This document shows positions 8,164 to 14,601 of a stretch of 17,833 bases of DNA, in pieces; the stretch's first letter is position 1, and each line of letters opens with the position of its first letter. This stretch comes from an uncultured Bacteroidota bacterium (GTDB lineage Bacteria > Bacteroidota > Bacteroidia > Flavobacteriales > Schleiferiaceae). The notes under the pieces are model-generated. The model worked only from the letters and a program-made list of their open reading frames with translations, had not been told where the DNA came from and ran no database searches. Location of the stretch: positions 1 through 17,833 of the forward strand of contig CAJXMS010000009.1 in the NCBI GenBank assembly GCA_913056475.1, read 5' to 3'. The position numbers and the translations under genes are program-made.

Positions 8164-9501
8164 TTAAGTAGACTGAATAGTCTCCTCTTGCTGAGCCAGC
8201 CCGAGCTTTTTTTCGCCTGATTTTAGACGGTTAACCGGCCGGATGATCAACCGGATTTTGCGGTCGTAACTGAAGTAATTGATCAGCCAGTTAAAAAGGG
8301 TTACCAGTCGGTTTCGAAAACCGACCAGTCCCAGCAGGTGCACGCCCATCCACATGTACCAGCCCAGGGTGCCTCTTACTTTAAAGCGGTTGTAAAGCTC
8401 TGCTACGGCGCGGTTTCTTCCCACGGTAGCCATGGTGCCCAGGTCTTTATAACGGAACGGCCGTAGGCCTTTGGATTTAGCGGCGCGCTTAAGGTTATTC
8501 GCCAGGTTTTTCCCTTGTTGAATGGCTACCTGGGCCAGCATAGGATGGCCCTGAGGATAAGCTTCTGATTTCATGGCGGCCACATCTCCCAGGGCGTAGA
8601 TGCGCTCGAGGCCTTTTACTTGGTGCGTCTCGTTTACCAGATAGCGGCCTTTTTCCATACTGTCTTCCGGGAGGCCTTCGAGCACGCGGCCTTTCACGCC
8701 GGCGGCCCAGATTAGCGTAGAGGCAGGCAAGGTTTTTTCCCGGTTGGTGTGCACCATGCTTCCATCGTAATCTTTCACAGCCGTTTCCAGCCATACTTGT
8801 ACCCCCATAGATTGGAGGTATTTTAAGGCATTTCGGGAGGAAAATTCGCTCATAGGCGGTAACACCTTATCGGCCATTTCGATCAGGTGGATACTCATTC
8901 GGCGAAAATCCAGGTCGGGATAGTCATGGGGCAGTACGTGGGTTTTGAGCTCTGCCAGAGCCCCAGCCAGCTCCGTCCCCGTAGGCCCGGCCCCCACGAT
9001 GACGTAGTTCATCAGCCTTTCCCGTTCCTGAAGGTCCGTTGTGAGGGAGGCCGCCTCAAAGTTTTGGAGGATAACACTACGCAGGTTGAGTGCCTCTGGT
9101 ACGCTTTTCATGGGGAGCCCATCCCGGGCCACCCCGTCTATGCCAAAATAATTGGTCTCGCTACCGGTAGCTATCACCAAGTGATCATAATGTAAGGGGC
9201 CAATATTGGTATACACTTCTTGTCTGGCGGGGTTTACCCGGCTCACCTCGGCCATGCGGAAATAGAAATTGCGGTGTTTTTTAAAGATATTCCGCAGGGG
9301 GTATGCCACACTATCGGGCTCCAGCCCGGCGGTGGCTACTTGGTAGAGGAGGGGCTGAAAGGTGTGGTAATTGTGCTTATCCAGTAAAACTACTTGATGG
9401 TCGCTATCTTTTAGTTCTTTGATCAAATTGATGCCGGCAAAGCCGCCACCTATGACCACCACGCGGGGCAGATTGGTATCGGGGATGTTCAGGTTAGGCA
9501 T
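8164..9501 (-). CDS. ndh: Type II NADH dehydrogenase (NADH:quinone oxidoreductase)
   Basis: This single-subunit flavoenzyme passes electrons from NADH to membrane quinone without pumping protons. The 445-residue protein starts with the FAD-binding Rossmann motif VVVIGGGFAG (14-23), with Asp41 at the end of the second strand as the likely FAD-ribose ligand. The NADH-binding motif VIVGAGPTGTELAG lies at 167-180 and the second FAD contact ALGDVA at 303-308. AQVAIQQG at 323-330 is the quinone-site motif AQxAxQ of NDH-2 enzymes. The C-terminus from about 378 on is rich in Trp, Leu and Phe with basic residues, as expected for the amphipathic membrane anchor. It has its own promoter and a palindrome-rich upstream region, so it need not be cotranscribed with the hydrolase 77 bases upstream. 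A related carotenoid or sulfide reductase is unlikely given these motifs. Confidence 0.95.
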   Translation of the reverse strand: MPNLNIPDTNLPRVVVIGGGFAGINLIKELKDSDHQVVLLDKHNYHTFQPLLYQVATAGLEPDSVAYPLRNIFKKHRNFYFRMAEVSRVNPARQEVYTNIGPLHYDHLVIATGSETNYFGIDGVARDGLPMKSVPEALNLRSVILQNFEAASLTTDLQERERLMNYVIVGAGPTGTELAGALAELKTHVLPHDYPDLDFRRMSIHLIEMADKVLPPMSEFSSRNALKYLQSMGVQVWLETAVKDYDGSMVHTNREKTLPASTLIWAAGVKGRVLEGLPEDSMEKGRYLVNETHQVKGLERIYALGDVAAMKSEAYPQGHPMLAQVAIQQGKNLANNLKRAAKSKGLRPFRYKDLGTMATVGRNRAVAELYNRFKVRGTLGWYMWMGVHLLGLVGFRNRLVTLFNWLINYFSYDRKIRLIIRPVNRLKSGEKKLGLAQQEETIQST

Positions 9502-9513
9502 GGATAACTTTAG

Positions 9514-9533
9514 ACCTTTGTTTTATCAAAGGT
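9514..9533. promoter_or_regulatory. Perfect inverted repeat over the ndh -7 region, candidate operator
   Basis: ACCTTTG (9514-9520) and CAAAGGT (9527-9533) are perfect 7-bp inverted copies separated by six bases. On the minus strand one arm is the -7 element itself and the other falls around the start of transcription. A second palindrome, AATTG/CAATT with two bases between (9545-9556), covers the -33 TTG. A dimeric regulator could bind either; alternatively the first repeat could form a hairpin in the leader. No regulator gene is nearby to support a name. Confidence 0.4.
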
Positions 9534-9554
9534 AAGCCCTTTTTAATTGTTCAA
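9527..9554 (-). promoter_or_regulatory. Promoter of ndh
   Basis: On the minus strand TTG (9554-9552), a 17-base spacer and TACCTTTG (9534-9527) fit the Bacteroidota promoter form TTG-N17 to 23-TAnnTTTG. The start codon lies 25 bases beyond, leaving a short untranslated leader. Confidence 0.65.
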
Positions 9555-9578
9555 TTGAGCATCGGTTCCCCAACAAGT

Positions 9579-10700
9579 TCAAGAGGCGCCGCCGGTAATT
9601 CTTTGGATCACTTGCGGCGAGGTACCGGGATCCACCAGGTAATAGTATTGCGCTTCGCCTTGCCGTAGGTGCCTTAGTTCTATGGCCTGGGCCTCCTCTC
9701 CGCGCAGTACGGCCTGAATGTCGGCTATTTCTTGAGGCGACTCCAAGTAGCCCCAGTGATCTACTACTCGCTCTTTAAGGGCTTCCTCCTGGCGGAGGTT
9801 ACTTACATCTACCAGGAAGGTTTCTTGGGGGAGCACCGAACGGTCGCGCGGGCCTTTACGTCCCAGTCTTTTGTTGCCATTTTTAGTAAAACGAGAGATC
9901 CAGAGTGCATCATCGCTGCGATGCATGTACACGTGCGTACGTTCCGCTATTTTCTCTAAGCGAGCAAAGGGCTCGCCGGGCTCAAATACCGTATTGGGCA
10001 CATCACTGTGGAGGAGCAGTACCTCTCCAAAGAAAGGTTCCAGGTCGGGCAGCCTGAGGTGCTCAAGCATGTGCATAAGTACTTGATTACCCATAGAGTG
10101 GCAGGCCAAGTGGATGCGATGCCCGCAGTAGGGCTGCTGCTGCTTGAGGAAGGCTGCGCGGAAAAAGTCTTGTAACTTATCGTAGAGGCGCGCCAGCACC
10201 ATACCGGTAGCCCGCGCATCGCGTTGATCGTCGCGGTAGGTAAATACTTTACTGCTGCGGGTGGGCCAGCTTACGTACACCAGATGCTGGGCGGGTGATT
10301 CTTCCGGATCGATAAATAGCTTTTTGAGCTTGGCGATATGGGCCAGGTTGTCGGAGAAGGCATTGGCAAAGCCGTGAATGAAGAAAAGCACGTCGGCTGG
10401 TTTTTCCCGGCTTTGGCGCATAGCCTGGTACAGCTCGTAAAACAGGGCTTCGCTTCCCTTCCTTTGCGAACTTGATTTTCCGGCAGTCTCGGGCTTGGAG
10501 AGCTCCTTACTGAGCCGGTCAAAATCCTGGTCGAAACCGTCACTTATCAGCTCGTAATCTGCTGCTTCGTCTCCCTCGGGCACCCAGGCCCGGGCAATCC
10601 GGAAAGTAGGACGGGCATGTTCGCGTCCGTCTTCTTTAAATCGCTCTTTTTGGCCGCGTGGCTTCTCCACGGCGCGATTGGAGATGATAAAGATACTCAT
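9579..10700 (-). CDS. Alpha/beta hydrolase, DUF900-like
   Basis: This 373-residue protein resembles the DUF900 group of alpha/beta hydrolases (esterase/lipase-like enzymes of unknown substrate). FFIHGFANAF near 106-115 supplies the oxyanion-hole HGF motif after a strand. LACHSMGNQVL near 198-208 is the nucleophile elbow, with Ser202 the likely nucleophile; the first Gly of the usual GxSxG is Cys here, a position often not Gly in DUF900 proteins. Asp233 in SDVPN and His315 in DHWGY are candidates for the acid and base of the triad. There is no signal peptide or membrane segment, so it is probably cytoplasmic. The ATG at 10700 gives the strand-like opening MSIFIISNRA expected before the core fold. 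I found no clear -7 element directly upstream. Substrate and pathway are unknown. Confidence 0.8.
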   Translation of the reverse strand: MSIFIISNRAVEKPRGQKERFKEDGREHARPTFRIARAWVPEGDEAADYELISDGFDQDFDRLSKELSKPETAGKSSSQRKGSEALFYELYQAMRQSREKPADVLFFIHGFANAFSDNLAHIAKLKKLFIDPEESPAQHLVYVSWPTRSSKVFTYRDDQRDARATGMVLARLYDKLQDFFRAAFLKQQQPYCGHRIHLACHSMGNQVLMHMLEHLRLPDLEPFFGEVLLLHSDVPNTVFEPGEPFARLEKIAERTHVYMHRSDDALWISRFTKNGNKRLGRKGPRDRSVLPQETFLVDVSNLRQEEALKERVVDHWGYLESPQEIADIQAVLRGEEAQAIELRHLRQGEAQYYYLVDPGTSPQVIQRITGGAS

Positions 10701-11048
10701 ACAGGCCTTGTTTAGGTAGCCTTCCTATTTACGCCTGCCAGGCGCCCATCGGGGGATTTTAATCCTGAAGGTTTAGGAGAAAGCTTATTAAAGCCTGGAA
10801 GATACAAAAAAAAGGAAATCCAAGCGCTGACGATCAGTTGCTAAGGAAAAAATAGGCTTCTATGCTGGAGAGTGCTCCGGGTGGAGCAAGGTCCGGGGTG
10901 CGAGGGGCGAGTTCTTTAGCGTTTATCCAGGCTGTCCGGTGTCTCGACGATAAAGTTCAAGAAAGGCTTGTCCCGATTTTTCGGGAAGGCCGGAAGACCA
11001 TGAAACCGGCCTTTCTTCTCGGGCAAAATTGGGCATTAAAAACAGACA
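10701..11048. other. Intergenic region between the hydrolase and the serine hydrolase, with nested hairpins
   Basis: There is no convincing gene here; a short plus-strand frame (from 10862) has low-complexity composition and runs into the neighbouring gene. The right half holds a cluster of inverted repeats at 10961-11023, described separately. The left half should contain the promoter of the hydrolase gene, but no match to TAnnTTTG is visible near its start; TACCTAAA about 14 bases before the ATG on the minus strand is only a partial match. Confidence 0.5.
10961..11015 (-). terminator. Tandem and alternative hairpins, possible terminator of the serine hydrolase gene
   Basis: TCCCGA (10971-10976) pairs with TCGGGA (10981-10986) around TTTT, and directly beside it AAGGCCGG (10986-10993) pairs with CCGGCCTT (11006-11013) around 12 bases. 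GAAAGGC (10961-10967) can instead pair with GCCTTTC (11009-11015), which would break the second hairpin. The T-rich tail TTTCTTCT lies on the plus-strand side, so for the minus-strand gene ending at 11049 the terminator is imperfect. It could also be an attenuator-like or dispersed intergenic element. Confidence 0.4.
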
Positions 11049-12401
11049 TTATTTTTCTTTATCCATCTTGCGCTTAAGTTCAAAGGTATTGCCCATTTGG
11101 GTGAAGATGAGCAGATCTTTTTGGGGCTGGAAATGCATTTTAAGGCCGGCCGAAGGCAGCGCAAAATGGGTACTATCCCTGGCCTCCAGAGTAAAACGTG
11201 CCTGTCCGGTAGCCTGCCCTTGTAGCTGCCCCTCCTTTGAGGTGATGGTGATATCCAAAGGGAATTGGGGGCTGCCGTATACCCCGGTAAGGTTTTGGAG
11301 CCAGGCTGCAGAGAGGCGCTGGGTAGCGGCTATTTGCGGGAATTCATAATCTTTATCGTAGAGGGTCGAGAGTACTCCTATCATGAGGTCATTGAATTTC
11401 AGGCGCAAACCATTGGTAAACAACACCACGGTGAGATCGTCTTCCGGGAAATAGGAAGCTGCCGTGCGGTAATGATCTATTCCTCCCGTATGGCCATACG
11501 AAACGCGGTCGTAGAAGGGGATTTTCATCAGGCCGTGACCAAATTGGTAAGTACGGGGCTTCATCTGAGCGAGGGCCTTATCAGAAACCACCTTCCCCTT
11601 AAAGAGGGCATGGTAAAAAGCGGCTACTTCCGCCGCCGTACTTACAATAGCGCCGGCAGCTCCGGGAATACTGAGATGCGTATCGGGGTCGGGCGCCCAG
11701 CTATCCCCCGCATAGACATAGCTTTGGGCGGTAGGTCCTTTTGTTTTGGGCCCCTGGCCAAATGTGGTTTGCGCCAACTGCAAGGGCTGGAAAATTTTTT
11801 GTTGCAAAAGCTCGGTAAAGGAGCTATGGCTCACCGCCTCAGCGATGTAACTTAGCAGCACGTAATTGGTGTTTGAATAGCCAAATTTTGTGCCGGGCGT
11901 AAAGGCAGGGCTTCCGCTTTTCATCCATGCTAATAGCTGGGTTTTGGTAAAGCTACTGTCGCTGGCCCTTTGGTAGCGCGGGCTGCTGGTAAAATTATAG
12001 AGGCCACTTCGGTGGAGCAGCATTTGTTCCAGCCGGATGCTGTCGGCGTGAGGAAAGCTGGGAAACCATTTTGCCAGCGGGGCCTGGAGGTTTAGTTTAC
12101 CCTCTTCTACCAAAAGATGGATGATGCTGGCGGTGTAAGTTTTGGTGATGGAACCGATACGAAAACGGGTATTCGGGGTGTTTTGCTGCCGGGGATTCAT
12201 TTGGGCGAAGCCCCAGGCATGTTGGTAATAGGGTTTGTCCTGGTGATAAATGGCTACAGAACCCATGGCTCCATCTTGAGCGGCTACATGATCGAGAAAG
12301 GATCGTAAGCGAGTGGTGTCCCATTTCATTTGGCCGAAGGCCTCATAAAAGAAGAGACTAAGGAGTAGGGTAAGAAGAAGGTACAGACGCATAGGGGGCA
12401 T
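11049..12401 (-). CDS. Secreted serine hydrolase, beta-lactamase / PBP4*-like (class C fold)
   Basis: The protein of about 450 residues belongs to the serine beta-lactamase-related family, which includes D-aminopeptidases, esterases and low-molecular-weight penicillin-binding proteins. A signal peptide (MRLYLLLTLLLSLFFYEAFG) predicts export to the periplasm. The three active-site motifs are present: SxxK as GSITK near residue 84, YxN as GYSNTNY near 176, and the KTG-box equivalent GHTGG near 305. A beta-rich C-terminal part of about 80 residues (from LTGVYGSP) looks like the extra lipocalin-like domain of many such enzymes. I chose the ATG at 12401; 12392 is equally good for the signal peptide, and a TTG at 12413 overlaps the promoter element. 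Nothing nearby points to a substrate, so calling it an antibiotic-resistance beta-lactamase would be unjustified. Confidence 0.88.
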   Translation of the reverse strand: MPPMRLYLLLTLLLSLFFYEAFGQMKWDTTRLRSFLDHVAAQDGAMGSVAIYHQDKPYYQHAWGFAQMNPRQQNTPNTRFRIGSITKTYTASIIHLLVEEGKLNLQAPLAKWFPSFPHADSIRLEQMLLHRSGLYNFTSSPRYQRASDSSFTKTQLLAWMKSGSPAFTPGTKFGYSNTNYVLLSYIAEAVSHSSFTELLQQKIFQPLQLAQTTFGQGPKTKGPTAQSYVYAGDSWAPDPDTHLSIPGAAGAIVSTAAEVAAFYHALFKGKVVSDKALAQMKPRTYQFGHGLMKIPFYDRVSYGHTGGIDHYRTAASYFPEDDLTVVLFTNGLRLKFNDLMIGVLSTLYDKDYEFPQIAATQRLSAAWLQNLTGVYGSPQFPLDITITSKEGQLQGQATGQARFTLEARDSTHFALPSAGLKMHFQPQKDLLIFTQMGNTFELKRKMDKEK

Positions 12402-12410
12402 TTTAAAGCA

Positions 12411-12418
12411 CAAAGGTC
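12411..12418 (-). promoter_or_regulatory. Probable -7 element of the serine hydrolase gene
   Basis: The minus strand reads GACCTTTG, differing from TAnnTTTG only at the first base, nine bases before the ATG at 12401. No TTG lies at the normal spacing. It begins within a few bases of the T-run of the thioredoxin terminator, so the two transcription signals touch. Confidence 0.4.
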
Positions 12419-12420
12419 AT

Positions 12421-12454
12421 AAAAAAACCCCTTAACCGCGTGGGCAAGGGGTTT
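12421..12454 (-). terminator. Rho-independent terminator of the thioredoxin gene
   Basis: AAACCCCTT (12425-12433) and AAGGGGTTT (12446-12454) form a perfect 9-bp stem with a 12-base loop. On the minus strand it is followed by a run of seven T (complement of 12421-12427, partly within the stem). It starts about 20 bases after the thioredoxin stop codon, so thioredoxin is a monocistronic or operon-ending gene. Confidence 0.88.
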
Positions 12455-12473
12455 CTGCTATGAAAAAAGGATT

Positions 12474-12845
12474 TTAAGAGGAAGGGGTAGCGCTTAAAAG
12501 CTCCTCTTCAATCACCTTTTTGAGGGATTGCTTGGGAAGGGCCCCCTTCTGCATCATGGGCGTTTTGTCCATGGGGATAAACAAAATACTGGGGATGCTC
12601 TGGATGCCAAACATGGCGGCCAGTTCTTGTTCTGCTTCGGTGTCTACCTTATAAATGGTGAGGTGATCGCCGTATTCATCGCTGAGTTCTTCAAAGATGG
12701 GGGCCACCATCTTGCAGGGGCCGCACCAATCGGCATAAAAGTCAATGATGGCCGGCTTATCGCCTTTGTATTGCCATTCTTTATGGGCGGTGTAGTCGAA
12801 AACTTCGGACCGGAATTTATCGGCAGTGAGATTTACGGTGGGCAT
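12474..12845 (-). CDS. trxA: Thioredoxin
   Basis: This is a 123-residue cytoplasmic thioredoxin, a disulfide reductant for enzymes such as ribonucleotide reductase and peroxiredoxins, itself reduced by thioredoxin reductase (not in the window). The active site is DWCGPCKM with Cys41 and Cys44, and the cis-proline is Pro85 in QSIPS. IIDFYADWCGPC and KVDTEAEQELAAMFGI follow the family pattern closely. It is slightly longer than the classical 105-110 residues, with extra residues before the first helix (FDYTAHKEWQYKGD) as in many Bacteroidota thioredoxins. There is no signal peptide, so a periplasmic thiol oxidoreductase is unlikely. A -7 element lies in front and a strong terminator behind. Confidence 0.95.
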   Translation of the reverse strand: MPTVNLTADKFRSEVFDYTAHKEWQYKGDKPAIIDFYADWCGPCKMVAPIFEELSDEYGDHLTIYKVDTEAEQELAAMFGIQSIPSILFIPMDKTPMMQKGALPKQSLKKVIEEELLSATPSS

Positions 12846-12867
12846 AATTATCGCTTTTTAATTGCGG

Positions 12868-12875
12868 CAAAGATA
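12868..12875 (-). promoter_or_regulatory. Promoter -7 element of the thioredoxin gene
   Basis: The minus strand reads TATCTTTG, an exact match to TAnnTTTG, 22 bases before the ATG. A run of seven C lies directly upstream; no TTG is seen at 17-23 bases. The AT-rich leader before the ATG is typical of Bacteroidota translation starts. Confidence 0.6.
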
Positions 12876-12925
12876 GGGGGGGTGCTGGCCTAAAAAAGTA
12901 AGCCAGGTTACAAAGGGCAGTGGGT

Positions 12926-14134
12926 TTAGTACTCTTGCTCCAGGGTTTCGATGTGGGTATGGGCGGAGATATTGCCAATCACCTCGTCTAATTCTTGGGT
13001 AGAAAGGTCAATTTTCTCGAGCAGGTCCCGGTGCTCTGTCGATAAGTTTTTCTCTTCTAGGGGAATTAAGCGGACCAGCCCCATGATACGAGCGAGCGGC
13101 GCCCGGACCAGGTGGGACTGCATCCAGGAAATTTGCCGGAGGCGTTTGTTTTGTTTTTCGAGACGGTTGAGGTATCGTAGTCGCTCTGAGATGTTGTGTG
13201 CGTAGCATACCCCCCCTTGGATGTGGCCTTTTTGGTCGTAGAGCGGGAATAGCCGGATAGAAAAGCTTTGGCGGTGCTCATCTTGGAGTACTTTTTCTAC
13301 CGAATAGCCATTCAGGGGCTTGCGATATAGGAGGCGCCAATATCGGTTAAAAGGCTTGCTTAGGGGACCTTGCAGTAAATTTTGACCGGGTTTTATGTTT
13401 GTAGAGGTGATGGACTGATAGCTTTGGTAAAACGAGGTGTTGGCGCTTAATAAATTGAAGCTTCGGTCATAGGACCAAATCGCGTCTGGTGAGGCATTGA
13501 TGAGGGCATTTTTTTCGCTTAGTTCGGTGGCGAGTTTTTGCCGGTAGGTGTGGTGGGGGGTTACGTTTTGCAGGGAGGCCACAATATTGCTTTGGGTTCC
13601 TTTTTGGTGCGGGAAATTACACTGCAATTGATACCAATAGAGCGCGCCATTTTGACTGAGTAAAGGGATCTCCAGGGTTAGTCCTTCTTTATTATCTAAA
13701 GGTGTAGTGGGGCGGTATTCCAGAAGTTTTTTCACGGTTTCATGGCCTTCGGCTGCAGCCAGGTTTTGCAGGAACTCTTTTTGCAGAGATCGAGCGGGAA
13801 AGCCTAGCCGTTCTTCCAGGCGCGGGCTGATGAATCGAATGCGGCCTGAATAGTCGAGCTTTAAGAGGCCCAGATCGGGGTTGCGGTAGAGCATTTCCAA
13901 GTCTTCTTTTTCCCTTTCGATCTGGCCGTATAGCTGCTCTACGAGAAAATAAAGTAAAAGGGCGGTAGAAAAGATAAAAAATAAGCCTTTAAACTGCTGG
14001 GCCCACTCGAGTAATTCTTGGGAGTGGCCAAACATGGAGATTACCAGACGATCGCTACCCAGGATCCATAGACTTCCCAGCAAGAGGTACGCTCCGGCGA
14101 GTAAAAACGGTTTTTGGGAAAACTTCTGGCGCAT
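12926..14134 (-). CDS. Membrane PAS-domain sensor with histidine phosphoacceptor (DHp) domain but no ATPase domain
   Basis: The 402-residue protein has two N-terminal membrane segments (about 10-33 and 49-66, the first with the WILGSD signature of a common sensor module), a short coiled coil, a PAS-like domain at about 78-195 and a second at about 205-318. A second coiled coil leads into a phosphoacceptor helix hairpin at about 333-395. There, WMQSHLVRAPLARIMGL contains His341 in the HxxRxP setting of HisKA domains. The protein then stops: the HATPase_c domain with N, G1 and G2 boxes is absent and does not continue in the 80 bases before thioredoxin. It may therefore be phosphorylated by another kinase, dimerise with one, or act as a phosphotransfer or signalling scaffold. 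No response regulator lies nearby. Similar PAS proteins ending after this helix pair are, to my recollection, common in Bacteroidota, so this need not be a truncation. Confidence 0.82.
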   Translation of the reverse strand: MRQKFSQKPFLLAGAYLLLGSLWILGSDRLVISMFGHSQELLEWAQQFKGLFFIFSTALLLYFLVEQLYGQIEREKEDLEMLYRNPDLGLLKLDYSGRIRFISPRLEERLGFPARSLQKEFLQNLAAAEGHETVKKLLEYRPTTPLDNKEGLTLEIPLLSQNGALYWYQLQCNFPHQKGTQSNIVASLQNVTPHHTYRQKLATELSEKNALINASPDAIWSYDRSFNLLSANTSFYQSYQSITSTNIKPGQNLLQGPLSKPFNRYWRLLYRKPLNGYSVEKVLQDEHRQSFSIRLFPLYDQKGHIQGGVCYAHNISERLRYLNRLEKQNKRLRQISWMQSHLVRAPLARIMGLVRLIPLEEKNLSTEHRDLLEKIDLSTQELDEVIGNISAHTHIETLEQEY

Positions 14135-14173
14135 GATTATAATTTAATGCCGGAGCGTGCATTCTCATTAAAT

Positions 14174-14181
14174 CAAATATA
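14174..14181 (-). promoter_or_regulatory. Promoter -7 element of the PAS sensor gene
   Basis: The minus strand reads TATATTTG, an exact TAnnTTTG match, 39 bases before the ATG at 14134. No TTG at the standard spacing is evident, so the -33 contact is unsure. Confidence 0.5.
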
Positions 14182-14358
14182 GCACAAAAATTTGGGCTAA
14201 CACTGCGCCAGCCATCGCGAGAATGGTACGATGGGTTTTGGATAAGGAGGATGTTTTACCGGAAGCGCGTTAAGGAGAGACGGCGACTAAGTCTATTAAG
14301 CGGACAGGGGCCTGGGAGCGGCTTTGAGGATCCAGCCCTTCCCACGGGAACCCAGCAT

Positions 14359-14382
14359 CGGTGCGGGCTGGAATCCGCACCG
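14359..14382 (-). repeat. Inverted repeat downstream of tRNA-Phe
   Basis: CGGTGCGG (14359-14366) and CCGCACCG (14375-14382) form an 8-bp GC-rich stem with an 8-base loop, about 33 bases beyond the tRNA 3' end. There is no T-run, so it is either a factor-assisted end of the tRNA transcript or a barrier to exonucleases; its role is not settled by sequence. Confidence 0.4.
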
Positions 14383-14414
14383 GCACTGGGATAAGGCCGG
14401 GAAGTGTGAGAACT

Positions 14415-14490
<76 letters not shown>

Positions 14491-14542
14491 AAATAAAATC
14501 GGGGAATGTCTAAAAAAGGCACCCACCCCGGTTAGCGGGCCG

Positions 14543-14573
14543 CAAATGTAAAACAAAAATGAGCTCGGCAAAA
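14543..14573 (-). promoter_or_regulatory. Promoter of tRNA-Phe
   Basis: On the minus strand TTTTG (14573-14569), an 18-base spacer and TACATTTG (14550-14543) give one of the best two-part Bacteroidota promoters in the window. Transcription would begin near 14536, leaving a 5' leader of roughly 45 bases to be removed by RNase P. The -33 part sits where the divergent coaX promoter would have its own upstream contact. Confidence 0.7.
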
Positions 14574-14588
14574 TAGTTTCCAAAAAAG

Positions 14589-14596
14589 TACCTTTA
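14589..14596 (+). promoter_or_regulatory. coaX: Probable -7 element of coaX
   Basis: TACCTTTA differs from TAnnTTTG only in the last base and ends five bases before the coaX ATG at 14602. As with bshC, the implied transcription start coincides with the start codon, so the mRNA may be leaderless. No -33 TTG is seen. Confidence 0.45.
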
Positions 14597-14601
14597 CACC
14601 G

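Larger units (their letters stand above)
14135..14414. other. Intergenic region between the PAS sensor and tRNA-Phe
   Basis: This 280-base stretch has the sensor promoter near its left end and an inverted repeat at 14359-14382 near its right end. A 47-codon plus-strand frame starting at 14251 after AAGGAGG has no recognisable motif and I do not consider it a gene. The GC-rich right half may be the processed trailer of the tRNA transcript. Confidence 0.45.

Noticed and set aside
10862..11077. 71-codon plus-strand frame in the gap between the two hydrolase genes
   Set aside because: It crosses the hairpin cluster, overlaps the end of the serine hydrolase gene and has no recognisable motif.
11049..12401. 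Reading the serine hydrolase as an antibiotic-resistance beta-lactamase linked to the efflux pump
   Set aside because: The SxxK, YxN and HTGG motifs and the extra C-terminal part fit the broad peptidase/esterase family as well; it is far from the pump operon and has no AmpR-like regulator.
6301..12845. bshC, ndh and thioredoxin as one redox operon or island
   Set aside because: They lie on different strands or behind separate promoters and terminators, with unrelated genes in between; only a loose functional theme remains.
14251..14394. 47-codon plus-strand frame preceded by AAGGAGG
   Set aside because: The purine run touches the ATG with no spacer, the product is low complexity, and this phylum rarely uses strong Shine-Dalgarno sites.
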